Source: Oscillatoriaceae cyanobacterium Prado104 (GTDB lineage Bacteria > Cyanobacteriota > Cyanobacteriia > Cyanobacteriales > Microcoleaceae). From it: 51,907 nt of DNA. The translations under genes and the position numbers were made by a program. The notes beneath the pieces are model-generated. The model saw nothing but the letters and a program-made list of their open reading frames with translations, searched no databases and was not told where the DNA came from. Shown in pieces: positions 8,481 through 15,344 of this stretch (position 1 is its first letter; every line of letters starts with the position of its first letter). Location of the stretch: contig JALOON010000078.1 of NCBI GenBank assembly GCA_025454405.1, positions 1 to 51,907 of the forward strand, written 5' to 3'.

Positions 8481-8508
8481 TTCTAAGGCTTTCTTTCTAA
8501 GGCTTTCT
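8481..8508. repeat. Perfect 14-bp tandem duplication causing a frameshift
   Basis: ttctaaggctttct occurs twice head to tail (8481-8494 and 8495-8508) within a TPR unit that elsewhere has it once. It shifts the minus-strand frame and introduces a TAG. Loss of one copy restores a continuous TPR-CHAT frame. Confidence 0.95.
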
Positions 8509-9526
8509 CGTAGGCTGCGATCGCCTCACTGTAGCAGCCCAACTCTCTTAGGGCACTGCCCTTCCCGTTCCAGGCAATGTGGAATTTGGGGTCAATTTCT
8601 AAGGCTTTCTCGTAGGCTGCGAGCGCCTTACTGTAGTAGCCCAAATTTATTAGGGCAATGCCCTTCCCGTTCCAGGCAATGTGGAATTTGGGGTCAATTC
8701 CTAAGGCTGTATCGAAGTCTGCGATCGCCTCTGTGTTGTGGCTCAATTCCGTTAGGGCATTGCCCTTCCCGTACCAGGCCAAGTGGTATTTGGGGTCAAT
8801 TTCTAAGGCTTTATTGAAGGCTGCGATCGCCTCTGTGTTGCTGCCAAAAATATTTAGGGTACTGCCCAGATTGTACCAGGCAATGTGGAATTCGGGGTCA
8901 ATTTCTAAGGCTTTATTGAAGGCTGCGATCGCCCCTTGTAAATCTCCTGCACAATACTTATCGACTCCTTGGTTATATAATTCTTCTGCATCTTTACTTA
9001 TTTCTCTTCCTATAGATTCTGACTGCGAGGTTGATTCCCCTTGGTTAGTCCCAGATAAACTATCTGTAGGAGAACTCCAACTCTCACTTCCCAACAATTG
9101 AGGAACATTATCACTTATAGATGAATCATCCATAGGAGTCAGATTCAAACTCTCCCCAGCCAACAATTGCCTGCCGATATTGCCAGCAACCTCACTGATT
9201 CTCCCGCAATTTGCCGCACCCAGCCGCACCATGCGCCTGCCCAATTCTAAATTCGTTGCCGGGGATACCAGCAACCTTTCTCCAAATTCTTGCAGCCAAT
9301 TTTCCCACTCAGCATCTTTGATTTTGCTGCCGATTAAAAAGCCTTTAATTTCGCCGCGACTCCAGCCTCGTTCAACTCCTTCTAACAACTCCATGAATTT
9401 CTGTTCGCATTCCCCAAAAGAGCGAATCGGAGTTGGCGGTGGCGGTGGCGGTGCAGGTTGTTTGCGGAAATGTCGCTGAATTTGCCGCCACAGGTTGAGG
9501 ATTGTTTGCCAAATTTTGCGGAACAT
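8483..9526 (-). CDS. TPR N-terminal part of the broken CHAT gene
   Basis: The frame opens with MFRKIWQTILNLW at 9526; a longer reading from 9682 runs through a dispersed repeat and is rejected. After a Pro-rich stretch comes a helical domain (GEIKGFLIG, ERLL, GRRMVRLG, GRQLL), which I believe is common at the N-terminus of cyanobacterial TPR-CHAT proteins. About five 34-residue TPR units follow (consensus ALEIDPKFHIAWNGKG-ALRELG-YSEAIAAYEK), encoded by near-identical 102-bp DNA repeats. The frame ends at a TAG created by the 14-bp duplication at 8481-8508, giving the aberrant tail ALERKP. TPRs would recruit protein partners to the CHAT protease. Confidence 0.8.
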   Translation of the reverse strand: MFRKIWQTILNLWRQIQRHFRKQPAPPPPPPTPIRSFGECEQKFMELLEGVERGWSRGEIKGFLIGSKIKDAEWENWLQEFGERLLVSPATNLELGRRMVRLGAANCGRISEVAGNIGRQLLAGESLNLTPMDDSSISDNVPQLLGSESWSSPTDSLSGTNQGESTSQSESIGREISKDAEELYNQGVDKYCAGDLQGAIAAFNKALEIDPEFHIAWYNLGSTLNIFGSNTEAIAAFNKALEIDPKYHLAWYGKGNALTELSHNTEAIADFDTALGIDPKFHIAWNGKGIALINLGYYSKALAAYEKALEIDPKFHIAWNGKGSALRELGCYSEAIAAYEKALERKP

Positions 9527-9597
9527 TGGCTGGGTGGGTGATGTGTTATTTGCGATCGTAGCAAATTTTTTGCCGATCGGGAGGCATGAGGAGTCGT

Positions 9598-9665
9598 AGA
9601 AACCGATTTTTTTTTCACAAGCTGTTGGTTCGATAGAATTATGGTTGTAAAAATGCGGTTTCTGG
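9598..9665. repeat. Degenerate AACCGG-type inverted repeat
   Basis: agaaaccgattttttttt at the left and tgcggtttctgg at the right flank the core acaagctgttggtt, which is shared with the copy at 2214-2351. It lies just upstream of the TPR-CHAT start at 9526, and a longer reading of that gene would have to translate it. Confidence 0.6.
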
Positions 9666-9704
9666 TCGATCGCGGGTATCAATGAGTTATTCGTTAGTTC
9701 CGCG

Positions 9705-9928
9705 GTCCGGCAGGGGTTTAAACCCCTGCCTCATAGCGAAAGTCCTCTGAAGAGGACTGATTTTTTGTTGACTTTTTAGTTGTTTGAAAGGCCGTTGCGC
9801 GATCGCATCTCGTGCGTCATGAATCAAATAAACTATTTCGATCGCGCTAGAAATAACGATGTTTCTTCAGTCCTCTTTTAGAGGACTTGCGCTATGAGCC
9901 AGGGAATTAATTCCCTGGCGGACTTTCG
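9705..9928. repeat. Inverted-repeat element, copy 2
   Basis: The left arm carries caggggtttaaacccctg, CTCATAGCGAAAGTCC and a tcctctgaagagga hairpin. The right arm carries tcctcttttagagga, CTTGCGCTATGAGCC and cagggaattaattccctg. It is the same double-hairpin-per-arm plan as 12-182, around a ~100-bp spacer containing GATCG-rich sequence. Length and internal hairpin loops differ between copies while stems are kept, suggesting selection on structure. Confidence 0.7.
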
Positions 9929-9960
9929 GGTTAACGCAATATCTACAAACACAACAAAAA

Positions 9961-10145
9961 CTAGGTTGCGATCGAGGCAGAGCCTCTAGATCTGCATTTC
10001 CAGGCAGAGCCTGGAAACGAGAAACATCTATAAAAACTATGTTACAATCGAGGCAGAGCCTCGCGGATCGGCATTTCCCAGCAGAGCTTGGAAATGAGAC
10101 AATCCTATCTCTTATAGGTAGGGAAACGGCACTGCCGTGTCCTGC
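9961..10145. repeat. Short dispersed repeats upstream of the EF-G-like gene
   Basis: Three copies of a GAGGCAGAGCCTC / CCAGGCAGAGCCTGGAAACGAG hairpin motif occur between 9970 and 10098, followed by gtagggaaacggcactgcc (from 10117), which recurs with changes at 12731. They occupy the 9527-10425 gap together with the element at 9705-9928. The remaining part, 10150-10415, is AT-rich and presumably holds the promoter of the EF-G-like gene, but no clear -10/-35 pair is chosen. Confidence 0.6.
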
Positions 10146-10415
10146 AAGCATTTGCTGGCAATGGAAAAATCAAAAAATTAGCTCTTGTAACAACTCGAAA
10201 TTTATTTTTACAAAAATACTTAATAGTTTATAGGAATTAACGATTCAAGAAGTCGATTTGAGTTTAAACTAGGAGAAACCGCAAAGAGAAGTTTGGATTT
10301 TCAATTGGAAATCAAACAGAAGGAAGCGGAGAAATCGGCAAAGACAAATTGTTTTTCCGATCGAGTATTTTCGCATTTTTTCTCCCCAACTTCCCTCACT
10401 CCTTGCCAATTTTGT

Positions 10416-10421
10416 AGGAGG
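10416..10421 (+). promoter_or_regulatory. Ribosome binding site of the EF-G-like gene
   Basis: A full AGGAGG lies 4 bp before the ATG at 10426. It is among the clearest Shine-Dalgarno sequences in this window and fixes the start. Confidence 0.85.
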
Positions 10422-10425
10422 CAAT

Positions 10426-12495
10426 ATGAGCCAAAAAGTTATTGGGGCCGCGCGGAACGTTGCAATTGTCGGCCCTTATTTAAGCGGTAAAACCGCACTG
10501 CTGGAAAGTTTGCTGTCGGTGACAGGGGCAATTACCCGCAAAGGTACTGCTAAAGATGGCAACACGGTAGGTGACGGTTCTCCCGAAGCGCGCGATCGCC
10601 AAATGAGTGTAGAAGTCAACGCAGCGAGCACTGAATATGAAGGTGTTCGCTTCACTTTTCTTGACTGTCCCGGTTCGATCGAATTCGCTCAAGAAACTAT
10701 CGATGCACTCATGGGTGTAGATGCGGCAGTAATAGTTTGCGAACCGCTAACCGATCGCGCTTTAACTCTAGCACCTCTGTTCAAATTCCTCGACGATCGG
10801 GAAATTCCGCACCTAGTTTTTATTAACAAGATCGATCGGGCTTGCGCTGATGAAACTACTTGCGGCAACAACTTTACAGACATTCTCAACGCCCTCAAAT
10901 CTATTTCTAGCAGGCCGATCGTACCCCATCAATATCCGATCGCCCAAGGCCATCAAATCGTCGGTTTTATCGATTTAGTAACCGAACAAGCATACCACTA
11001 CCATCCGGGAGCCCCTGCAGATCCCGTCCCCCTGCCGGAACACCTCAAAGCAGAAGAAACAGCAGCGCGCCAGCAAATGCTGGAAGAATTAGCAAATTTT
11101 GACGACCATTTACTCGAAGAATTACTGGAAGAAATCAATCCCGACGTTGAAGAAATTACCCGCGATTTAAAAATGGAATTGGGTGCCGATTTAATCGTGC
11201 CCGTTTTCATCGGCATGGCCGAACAAGATTTCGGCGCGCGCCCGTTGCTGCAAGCTTTGCTGCGCGAAGCCCCGACACCAGAAACTACTGCCGAAAGACG
11301 CAAAGTCGCAGCAGGTGACGGCAGTGTCCTCGCCCAAGTTTTAAAAACCTACTATACACCTCAGGGCGGCAAGCTATCGTTAGTGAGAGTTTGGCGCGGC
11401 ACTCTGGCAGACGGCGCGACTTTAAACGGAGTGCGGGTTAACGGTTTGTACCGCTTGAACGGGCTGCAAACTCAAAGCTTGACAACCGCCAATGCCGGGG
11501 AAATAGTCGCTTTAGGCAGGCTGGAAGGCTTGAAAACAGGGGATACGCTGGCTGCAGGCGCTGCTGAGGAAATGCCGAAAGCCCCGATTCTCTCGCCCGT
11601 GTACGCGCTGGCGATCGCCCCCGAAAAGCGCAACGATGAAGTTAAAATGACCGGTGCCCTGGCAAAATTGCTGGAAGAAGACCCCTCTTTAGTTTGGGAA
11701 CAACACGGCGACACCCACGAAATTATACTTTGGGGTCAAGGCGAAATCCACTTGAAAGTAGCGCTAGACAGGTTGCGCCGCAAGTATAACCTGCCGATGG
11801 GAACTCACTTACCGCAAGTGCCGTACAAAGAAACCATCCGCAAACCCGCATCATCCATCCACGGGCGCTACAAACATCAAAGCGGCGGACACGGACAGTT
11901 TGGCGATGTCTACCTCGACATCGTGCCGCAGCCGCGGGGAGAAGGCTTCAATTTCAGCGAAAAAATCGTCGGCGGAGTCGTGCCGAAACAGTACATTCCC
12001 GGTGTTGAAGTCGGCGTGCGGGAATATTTGGATCGCGGGCCTTTAGGTTTCCCGGTAGTGGATGTAGCGGTGACGCTAACTAACGGTTCTTACCATTCTG
12101 TAGACAGTTCCGAACAAGCTTTCAAACAAGCAGCGCGTTTGGCAATGCAGCAAGGAATGGCAAAATGCGAACCCGTTTTGTTAGAGCCGATCGCGAAAGT
12201 GGAAATTCACGCTCCTAGCGATTTTACCTCAAAAGTATTGCAATTAGTCAGCGGCCGTCGCGGTCAAATTCTCGGCTACGAAGGCAAATCTGACTGGAAA
12301 GGATGGGATACCGTTTTAGCTTATTTACCGCTGGCGGAAATGCAAGATTCGATCGTCGAATTGCGATCGCAAACTATGGGAGTCGGCTTCTTTAATTGGG
12401 AGTTCGACCACTTGCAGGAAGTACCGGAACCTTTAGCCAAGCGAGTTTTAGTTGCTAGTGGCAACGGCAACAGCAACGGCAACGGCAAGCATTAA
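10426..12495 (+). CDS. Elongation factor G-like GTPase (EF-G2/FusA2-like)
   Basis: The 689-residue cytoplasmic protein has the full EF-G layout: GTPase domain, domain II, and domains III-V including GHGQFGDV and a V-domain with GRRGQILGYEG. The P-loop is GPYLSGKT (16-23), G3 is DCPG (80-83) and G4 is NKID (134-137). Two catalytic features are altered. The residue after DCPG is Ser84 where translocases have His, and the switch I RGIT motif reads RDRQMSV. The segment GAITRKGTAKDGNTVGD resembles the EF-G2/FusA2 branch, whose studied member binds GTP but lacks ribosome-stimulated GTPase. It is therefore unlikely to be the housekeeping fusA. The C-terminal SGNGNSNGNGKH tail is low-complexity. Confidence 0.9.
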   Translation: MSQKVIGAARNVAIVGPYLSGKTALLESLLSVTGAITRKGTAKDGNTVGDGSPEARDRQMSVEVNAASTEYEGVRFTFLDCPGSIEFAQETIDALMGVDAAVIVCEPLTDRALTLAPLFKFLDDREIPHLVFINKIDRACADETTCGNNFTDILNALKSISSRPIVPHQYPIAQGHQIVGFIDLVTEQAYHYHPGAPADPVPLPEHLKAEETAARQQMLEELANFDDHLLEELLEEINPDVEEITRDLKMELGADLIVPVFIGMAEQDFGARPLLQALLREAPTPETTAERRKVAAGDGSVLAQVLKTYYTPQGGKLSLVRVWRGTLADGATLNGVRVNGLYRLNGLQTQSLTTANAGEIVALGRLEGLKTGDTLAAGAAEEMPKAPILSPVYALAIAPEKRNDEVKMTGALAKLLEEDPSLVWEQHGDTHEIILWGQGEIHLKVALDRLRRKYNLPMGTHLPQVPYKETIRKPASSIHGRYKHQSGGHGQFGDVYLDIVPQPRGEGFNFSEKIVGGVVPKQYIPGVEVGVREYLDRGPLGFPVVDVAVTLTNGSYHSVDSSEQAFKQAARLAMQQGMAKCEPVLLEPIAKVEIHAPSDFTSKVLQLVSGRRGQILGYEGKSDWKGWDTVLAYLPLAEMQDSIVELRSQTMGVGFFNWEFDHLQEVPEPLAKRVLVASGNGNSNGNGKH

Positions 12496-12512
12496 TTAGT
12501 TTCCTCATTCTT

Positions 12513-12547
12513 AAAAACCCGGTTTCTTCAAGAAACCGGGTTTTTTT
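12513..12547 (+). terminator. Rho-independent terminator built from the AACCCGG repeat
   Basis: aaaaacccggtttctt and aagaaaccgggttttttt form a near-perfect stem of about 16 bp around a one- or few-base loop, followed by a T run, 17 bp after the EF-G-like stop codon. The sequence is a compact form of the dispersed AACCGGG repeat family. Confidence 0.85.
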
Positions 12548-12556
12548 AAACAGTTC

Positions 12557-12605
12557 GTAGTGTGGACTTTAGTCCGCATCTTCAGAGGACTAAAGTCCGC
12601 ACTAC
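12557..12605. repeat. GTAGTGTGGAC hairpin repeat
   Basis: gtagtgtggactttagtcc and ggactaaagtccgcactac pair around a ~10-nt loop, one mismatch in the stem. Related, partly tandem copies are at 13606-13720 and 18911-18972. Confidence 0.75.
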
Positions 12606-12883
12606 AAACTAACTATTTAAACTAGATTCGGATCGATTCCCATTGCTCGAAGTTGGTCTGCTAAAGCTGGCGTGCGCGATCGTTATTGACGTGCGGGTCG
12701 TCGATTTATGATAAATTGTATCCGATATCTGTAGGGAAACAGCATTGCCTTGTCCGGTGCCGGATTCTGCGCCAAACAGTTACAGAATCGTTTTATCATT
12801 TTCATTAGATAATCCATTCTTGACAATCGATGCTAGCGATCGAGCTGTTAAAATAGTCAAAAATCTCTTTTTGTGCGGATGAA
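12606..12883. other. Intergenic stretch with a short dispersed repeat
   Basis: Nothing coding was found. gtagggaaacagcattgcc at 12731 matches the copy at 10117 with two changes. The stretch before 12884 is AT-rich and probably holds the promoter of the next gene. Confidence 0.5.
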
Positions 12884-13237
12884 ATGCTAACAGAACTAGA
12901 AATCCAACAAAACTTAGAACAAGTTAAAGTTGCGTTCCCTCGCCTGACTAACTGGGAATACAACAACGAAAAGAATCAAGAATATTTTGGTTTTTCAATA
13001 TGGGGTCAATTTACTGTTGACCCAGATTCATTAATGCCTAGTTCTTTCTACGTCACATTTGATATTTATGAAGATCGATGGCGGGGCTATTTAACGATCG
13101 GTCTGCCTTCCTACTTCTGGTCTAGTGCCGATGTAGGAGATGCTCACTTGCTAGATACAGAGCGTTGCGAATCATTAGGAGAAGCCATTGCAGCGCTCAA
13201 AATCAAAATAGCAGAACTGTGCCAAGCTTTTTCTTAA
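12884..13237 (+). CDS. Unknown 117-aa protein
   Basis: The family was not recognised. It is a soluble single-domain protein without signal peptide or membrane segments. A helical N-terminus (residues 1-25) is followed by beta-rich, aromatic segments (GFSIWGQFTVDP, FYVTFDIYEDRWRGYLTIG, YFWSS) and a C-terminal helix. This alternation resembles a small alpha/beta fold with a sheet packed on helices. Codon use and base composition match its neighbours. It stands alone between repeats, so context gives no functional hint. Confidence 0.7.
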   Translation: MLTELEIQQNLEQVKVAFPRLTNWEYNNEKNQEYFGFSIWGQFTVDPDSLMPSSFYVTFDIYEDRWRGYLTIGLPSYFWSSADVGDAHLLDTERCESLGEAIAALKIKIAELCQAFS

Positions 13238-13384
13238 AATAGCGATTTGTTGTTCGGTTTTAACTGACTTTTTGCAGCATTCTCAATAACCTTTTAGAAC
13301 CGGGTGAGCGCGCTGCACGCACCTTACGGTCGTGATATAATATTAAGCATTTGTTGAAAACATCGAGCTTTTTGTATTTTAATA

Positions 13385-13570
13385 ATGACAGCATCCACCG
13401 GATTTTATATTGTCAAACGTCCTGCCGGAACTTGCGAAATTATTCCCAGCGCGCAATTCCAAGCAACAGATCCTGCGATTGTGGAAAAGTGGGGTCCCTA
13501 CGATTCTGCTGAAGATGCGATCGCCCGTCGAGTCGGCTTAATTCGCGCGGGTAAATGCCGACCTCAATAA
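13385..13570 (+). CDS. Unknown 61-aa protein
   Basis: This short soluble protein reads as a compact alpha/beta unit: two short strands (FYIVKR, CEIIPS), an acidic segment with KWGPYDSAEDAIARRV and a C-terminal Gly/Lys/Pro tail. The phrase GPYDSAEDA followed by a helix is reminiscent of small DDE/SPOR-like or sensor add-on folds, but no family is assigned. The frame has normal codon use (including a GCGATCGC octamer inside) and an ATG start, which supports it being real. No clear Shine-Dalgarno is visible. Confidence 0.55.
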   Translation: MTASTGFYIVKRPAGTCEIIPSAQFQATDPAIVEKWGPYDSAEDAIARRVGLIRAGKCRPQ

Positions 13571-13605
13571 ACTTGAAATTCAGGATTTAGAGTTGCGCGA
13601 TCGAG

Positions 13606-13720
13606 GTTTGCAGTCAGGACTTTAGTCCCAGAAAGCTTGTAGTAAGGATTTTAGTCCGAAAAAGTTTGTAGTAACGACTTTAGTCCTCCGAATCTGCGGA
13701 CTAAAGTCCGCACTACAAAC
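13606..13720. repeat. Tandem GTAGT/GGACTTTAGTCC repeat cluster
   Basis: Three successive partial copies (ggactttagtccc, ggattttagtccg, cgactttagtcctcc) each followed by a TTGTAGTA-type joint lead into a closing ggactaaagtccgcactac. This is an expanded version of the hairpin at 12557-12605. It lies in the 356-bp gap before the next gene; the rest of that gap (13721-13926) shows only AT-rich sequence. Confidence 0.7.
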
Positions 13721-13926
13721 CTTATTTTATCTATCTTTTGGTAGAAGTAATACTCGCAAACAGGCGTATAAGATATTGCACATCACGACAAATATCTCTT
13801 AGCCATCGATCGAGCTGTGTTAGCTGCGATCGAGATAAATACTGCGCTGCAAGCGAGTTTTTTACGGGCATCGCAAGCAAGAGATAAGTACAAATTTTTT
13901 GCAAAAAATACGAGGAGCAACCAGAG

Positions 13927-14283
13927 ATGAAGCGGGTTTTAAAAGCGCTGGGAAAAACATTGAGTCACAGCATTTTGCTGGTCTGCATGATGGCTTTAGT
14001 CGCTATCGGAAGCTTAGCAACATTACCCACTCAGCCTGTGTACGCAGCAGGTCAATACAGCACTCAAACTCAGCAGGAAGCTAAAATTACCGACCCCGCA
14101 GAAAGTTTCGATGCTGTGAACCCCCAAGCAGCTTACGAAGAAATTGTCAAAACAGCTCAAAACCCCAACAAGGTAGAGAAGGTTTACGAAGAAAGTTTGG
14201 AGGAGTACAGAGAAGAACATCCGCCAGAAGGCATAATTCAAAAGATTGAAGAATCGATCGAAAAAGTCACAGAAAGCAAGTAA
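13927..14283 (+). CDS. Small secreted protein, function unknown
   Basis: The 118-residue product starts with a classical signal peptide: basic MKRVLKALGK, hydrophobic SILLVCMMALVAIGSLA, and a likely cleavage after VYAA (about residue 38). The mature part is about 80 residues, highly acidic, with a helix-rich C-terminus (EKVYEESLEEYREEH, IIQKIEESIEKV), probably a small helical bundle in the periplasm or thylakoid lumen. A good GAGGAG lies at 13912-13917, 9 bp before the ATG. The family was not identified. The gene stands alone between repeat clusters. Confidence 0.8.
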   Translation: MKRVLKALGKTLSHSILLVCMMALVAIGSLATLPTQPVYAAGQYSTQTQQEAKITDPAESFDAVNPQAAYEEIVKTAQNPNKVEKVYEESLEEYREEHPPEGIIQKIEESIEKVTESK

Positions 14284-14294
14284 ATCAAAATTAT

Positions 14295-14350
14295 GCAGGA
14301 TGCGCGACGCGCATCTAAAACCATGTAGGGTGCGCAGTGCGCACCTTACG
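14295..14350. repeat. GTGCGC...GCGCAC hairpin repeats
   Basis: Two adjacent palindromic motifs, gatgcgcgacgcgcatc and ggtgcgcagtgcgcacc, the second within GTAGGGTGCGCAGTGCGCACCTTACG. They may act as a terminator for the secreted-protein gene. Related sequence occurs at about 13303-13333 and 15289-15312. Confidence 0.65.
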
Positions 14351-14501
14351 ATTTTTTAAATTTAATATCGCAAAATATAAAATTTGTCGCTTCAAGCTAA
14401 ATTATAAATTCTCTATCTTCATCCTTGAGACAGATGAGTTAACAACAGTTATAAAAGTAGAGTTAGTAACAGTTTAGATCGGATAAAAGGCAACGATTAT
14501 T

Positions 14502-15023
14502 ATGAGCGACGACAAAAGAACTGTCAAGGAAGCTGATGCAAACCTCGACCCGATTTCTGGGGAAACGGGAGCTCATCCAGTGGGAACGGGTATCGGCGCG
14601 GCGGGTGCGGGCGCTGCCGGTGCTGCAATTGGGGGCGCTGTGGGCGGACCCGTGGGTGCTGTAGTGGGCGCTGTAGTAGGTGCATTTAGCGGTGGCTTGG
14701 TGGGTAAAGGCGTGGCTGAGGCGATCGACCCCACGGTAGAGGATGCTTACTGGCGCGACAACTACAATTCTCGCCCTTACGCAGAGGCGAACGTCACCTA
14801 CGACGACTATCAGCCTGCATACCGCACCGGCTATGAAGGATACAGTCGCTACGGCAATACGGGCAAAAGTTTCAACGAAATTGAAATGGATTTGCAGCGC
14901 GATTACGAAACCAATCGAGGCAAGTCGAACGTGAAATGGGAAAAAGCCAAGCACGCCGCGCGAGATGCTTGGGATCGCGTAGAACGGGCTGTTCCTGGAG
15001 ATATTGACAAAGATGGCCGGTAG
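14502..15023 (+). CDS. Glycine-zipper protein, probably stress-related
   Basis: The 173-residue protein has three parts: an N-terminal acidic segment containing DPISGETGAHPVGTG, a Gly/Ala/Val-rich zipper (about 28-72, repeated GAAGAG, GGAVGGPVGAVVGA), and a Tyr-rich hydrophilic C-terminal half (YWRDNYNSRPY, YDDYQPAYRTGYEGY). The C-terminus ends in a charged helix. Glycine zippers of this kind insert into or associate with membranes. The family (a GAHPVGTGxGAA...AEAxxPTxEDAYWR pattern) is widespread in bacteria, often as stress-responsive proteins, but has no defined biochemical role. The start at 14502 gives the full conserved N-terminus. Confidence 0.8.
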   Translation: MSDDKRTVKEADANLDPISGETGAHPVGTGIGAAGAGAAGAAIGGAVGGPVGAVVGAVVGAFSGGLVGKGVAEAIDPTVEDAYWRDNYNSRPYAEANVTYDDYQPAYRTGYEGYSRYGNTGKSFNEIEMDLQRDYETNRGKSNVKWEKAKHAARDAWDRVERAVPGDIDKDGR

Positions 15024-15344
15024 GGGGGCAGGTATTTTCGTTTTTTGAGATTTGACACTGCATTCAGTCACATTTTTCAGGAACAGGATTTACGCACTCC
15101 GGCTAAAGAAACCGGGCTTTTGGAGAAAATACTCGCTGGGAATTTTTAATATTGGAGAAACACCCAGTTTCTGCCATCCTTGCGTACCAATCTTAAAAAA
15201 ACTTGTCAAAAAGGGAGTTGAAGATTCGGCTTCCTTTTTTCGCGATTGGTTTTACAATTGAACAAGACTTATGCAAAGCTCCTACTCTTTGGGTGCGCAA
15301 TGCGCACCTTACGGCGATCGGCAGCGCAGCAAACTATTTTTTGC
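15024..15344. other. Intergenic stretch with degenerate repeats
   Basis: A diverged AACCGG-type repeat spans about 15108-15175 (gaaaccgggcttttgg to acacccagtttctg), and gggtgcgcaatgcgcacc lies at 15290-15307. A frame open from 15246 through this repeat is considered an artefactual extension of the next gene. Confidence 0.55.

Larger units (their letters stand above)
6573..9526 (-). pseudogene. TPR-CHAT gene interrupted by a 14-bp duplication
   Basis: Removing 14 bp from 6573-9526 leaves 2940 bp, exactly 980 codons, or a 979-residue protein with N-terminal helical domain, about six TPRs and a C-terminal CHAT protease. The spacing between successive TPR DNA repeats is 102 bp elsewhere (8567 to 8669) but 116 bp across the lesion (8451 to 8567), which independently shows that 14 bp are extra. 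Everything downstream, including the protease dyad, is intact, so the lesion looks recent or reversible. A sequencing or assembly error is possible but would need to mimic a perfect duplication. Confidence 0.85.

Noticed and set aside
9527..9682. N-terminal extension of the TPR-CHAT gene from 9682
   Set aside because: It translates the AACCGG-type repeat at 9598-9665; MFRKIWQTILNLW at 9526 is the better start.
15246..15344. N-terminal extension of the 462-aa gene from 15246
   Set aside because: It runs through the GCGCACC repeat and has no Shine-Dalgarno.
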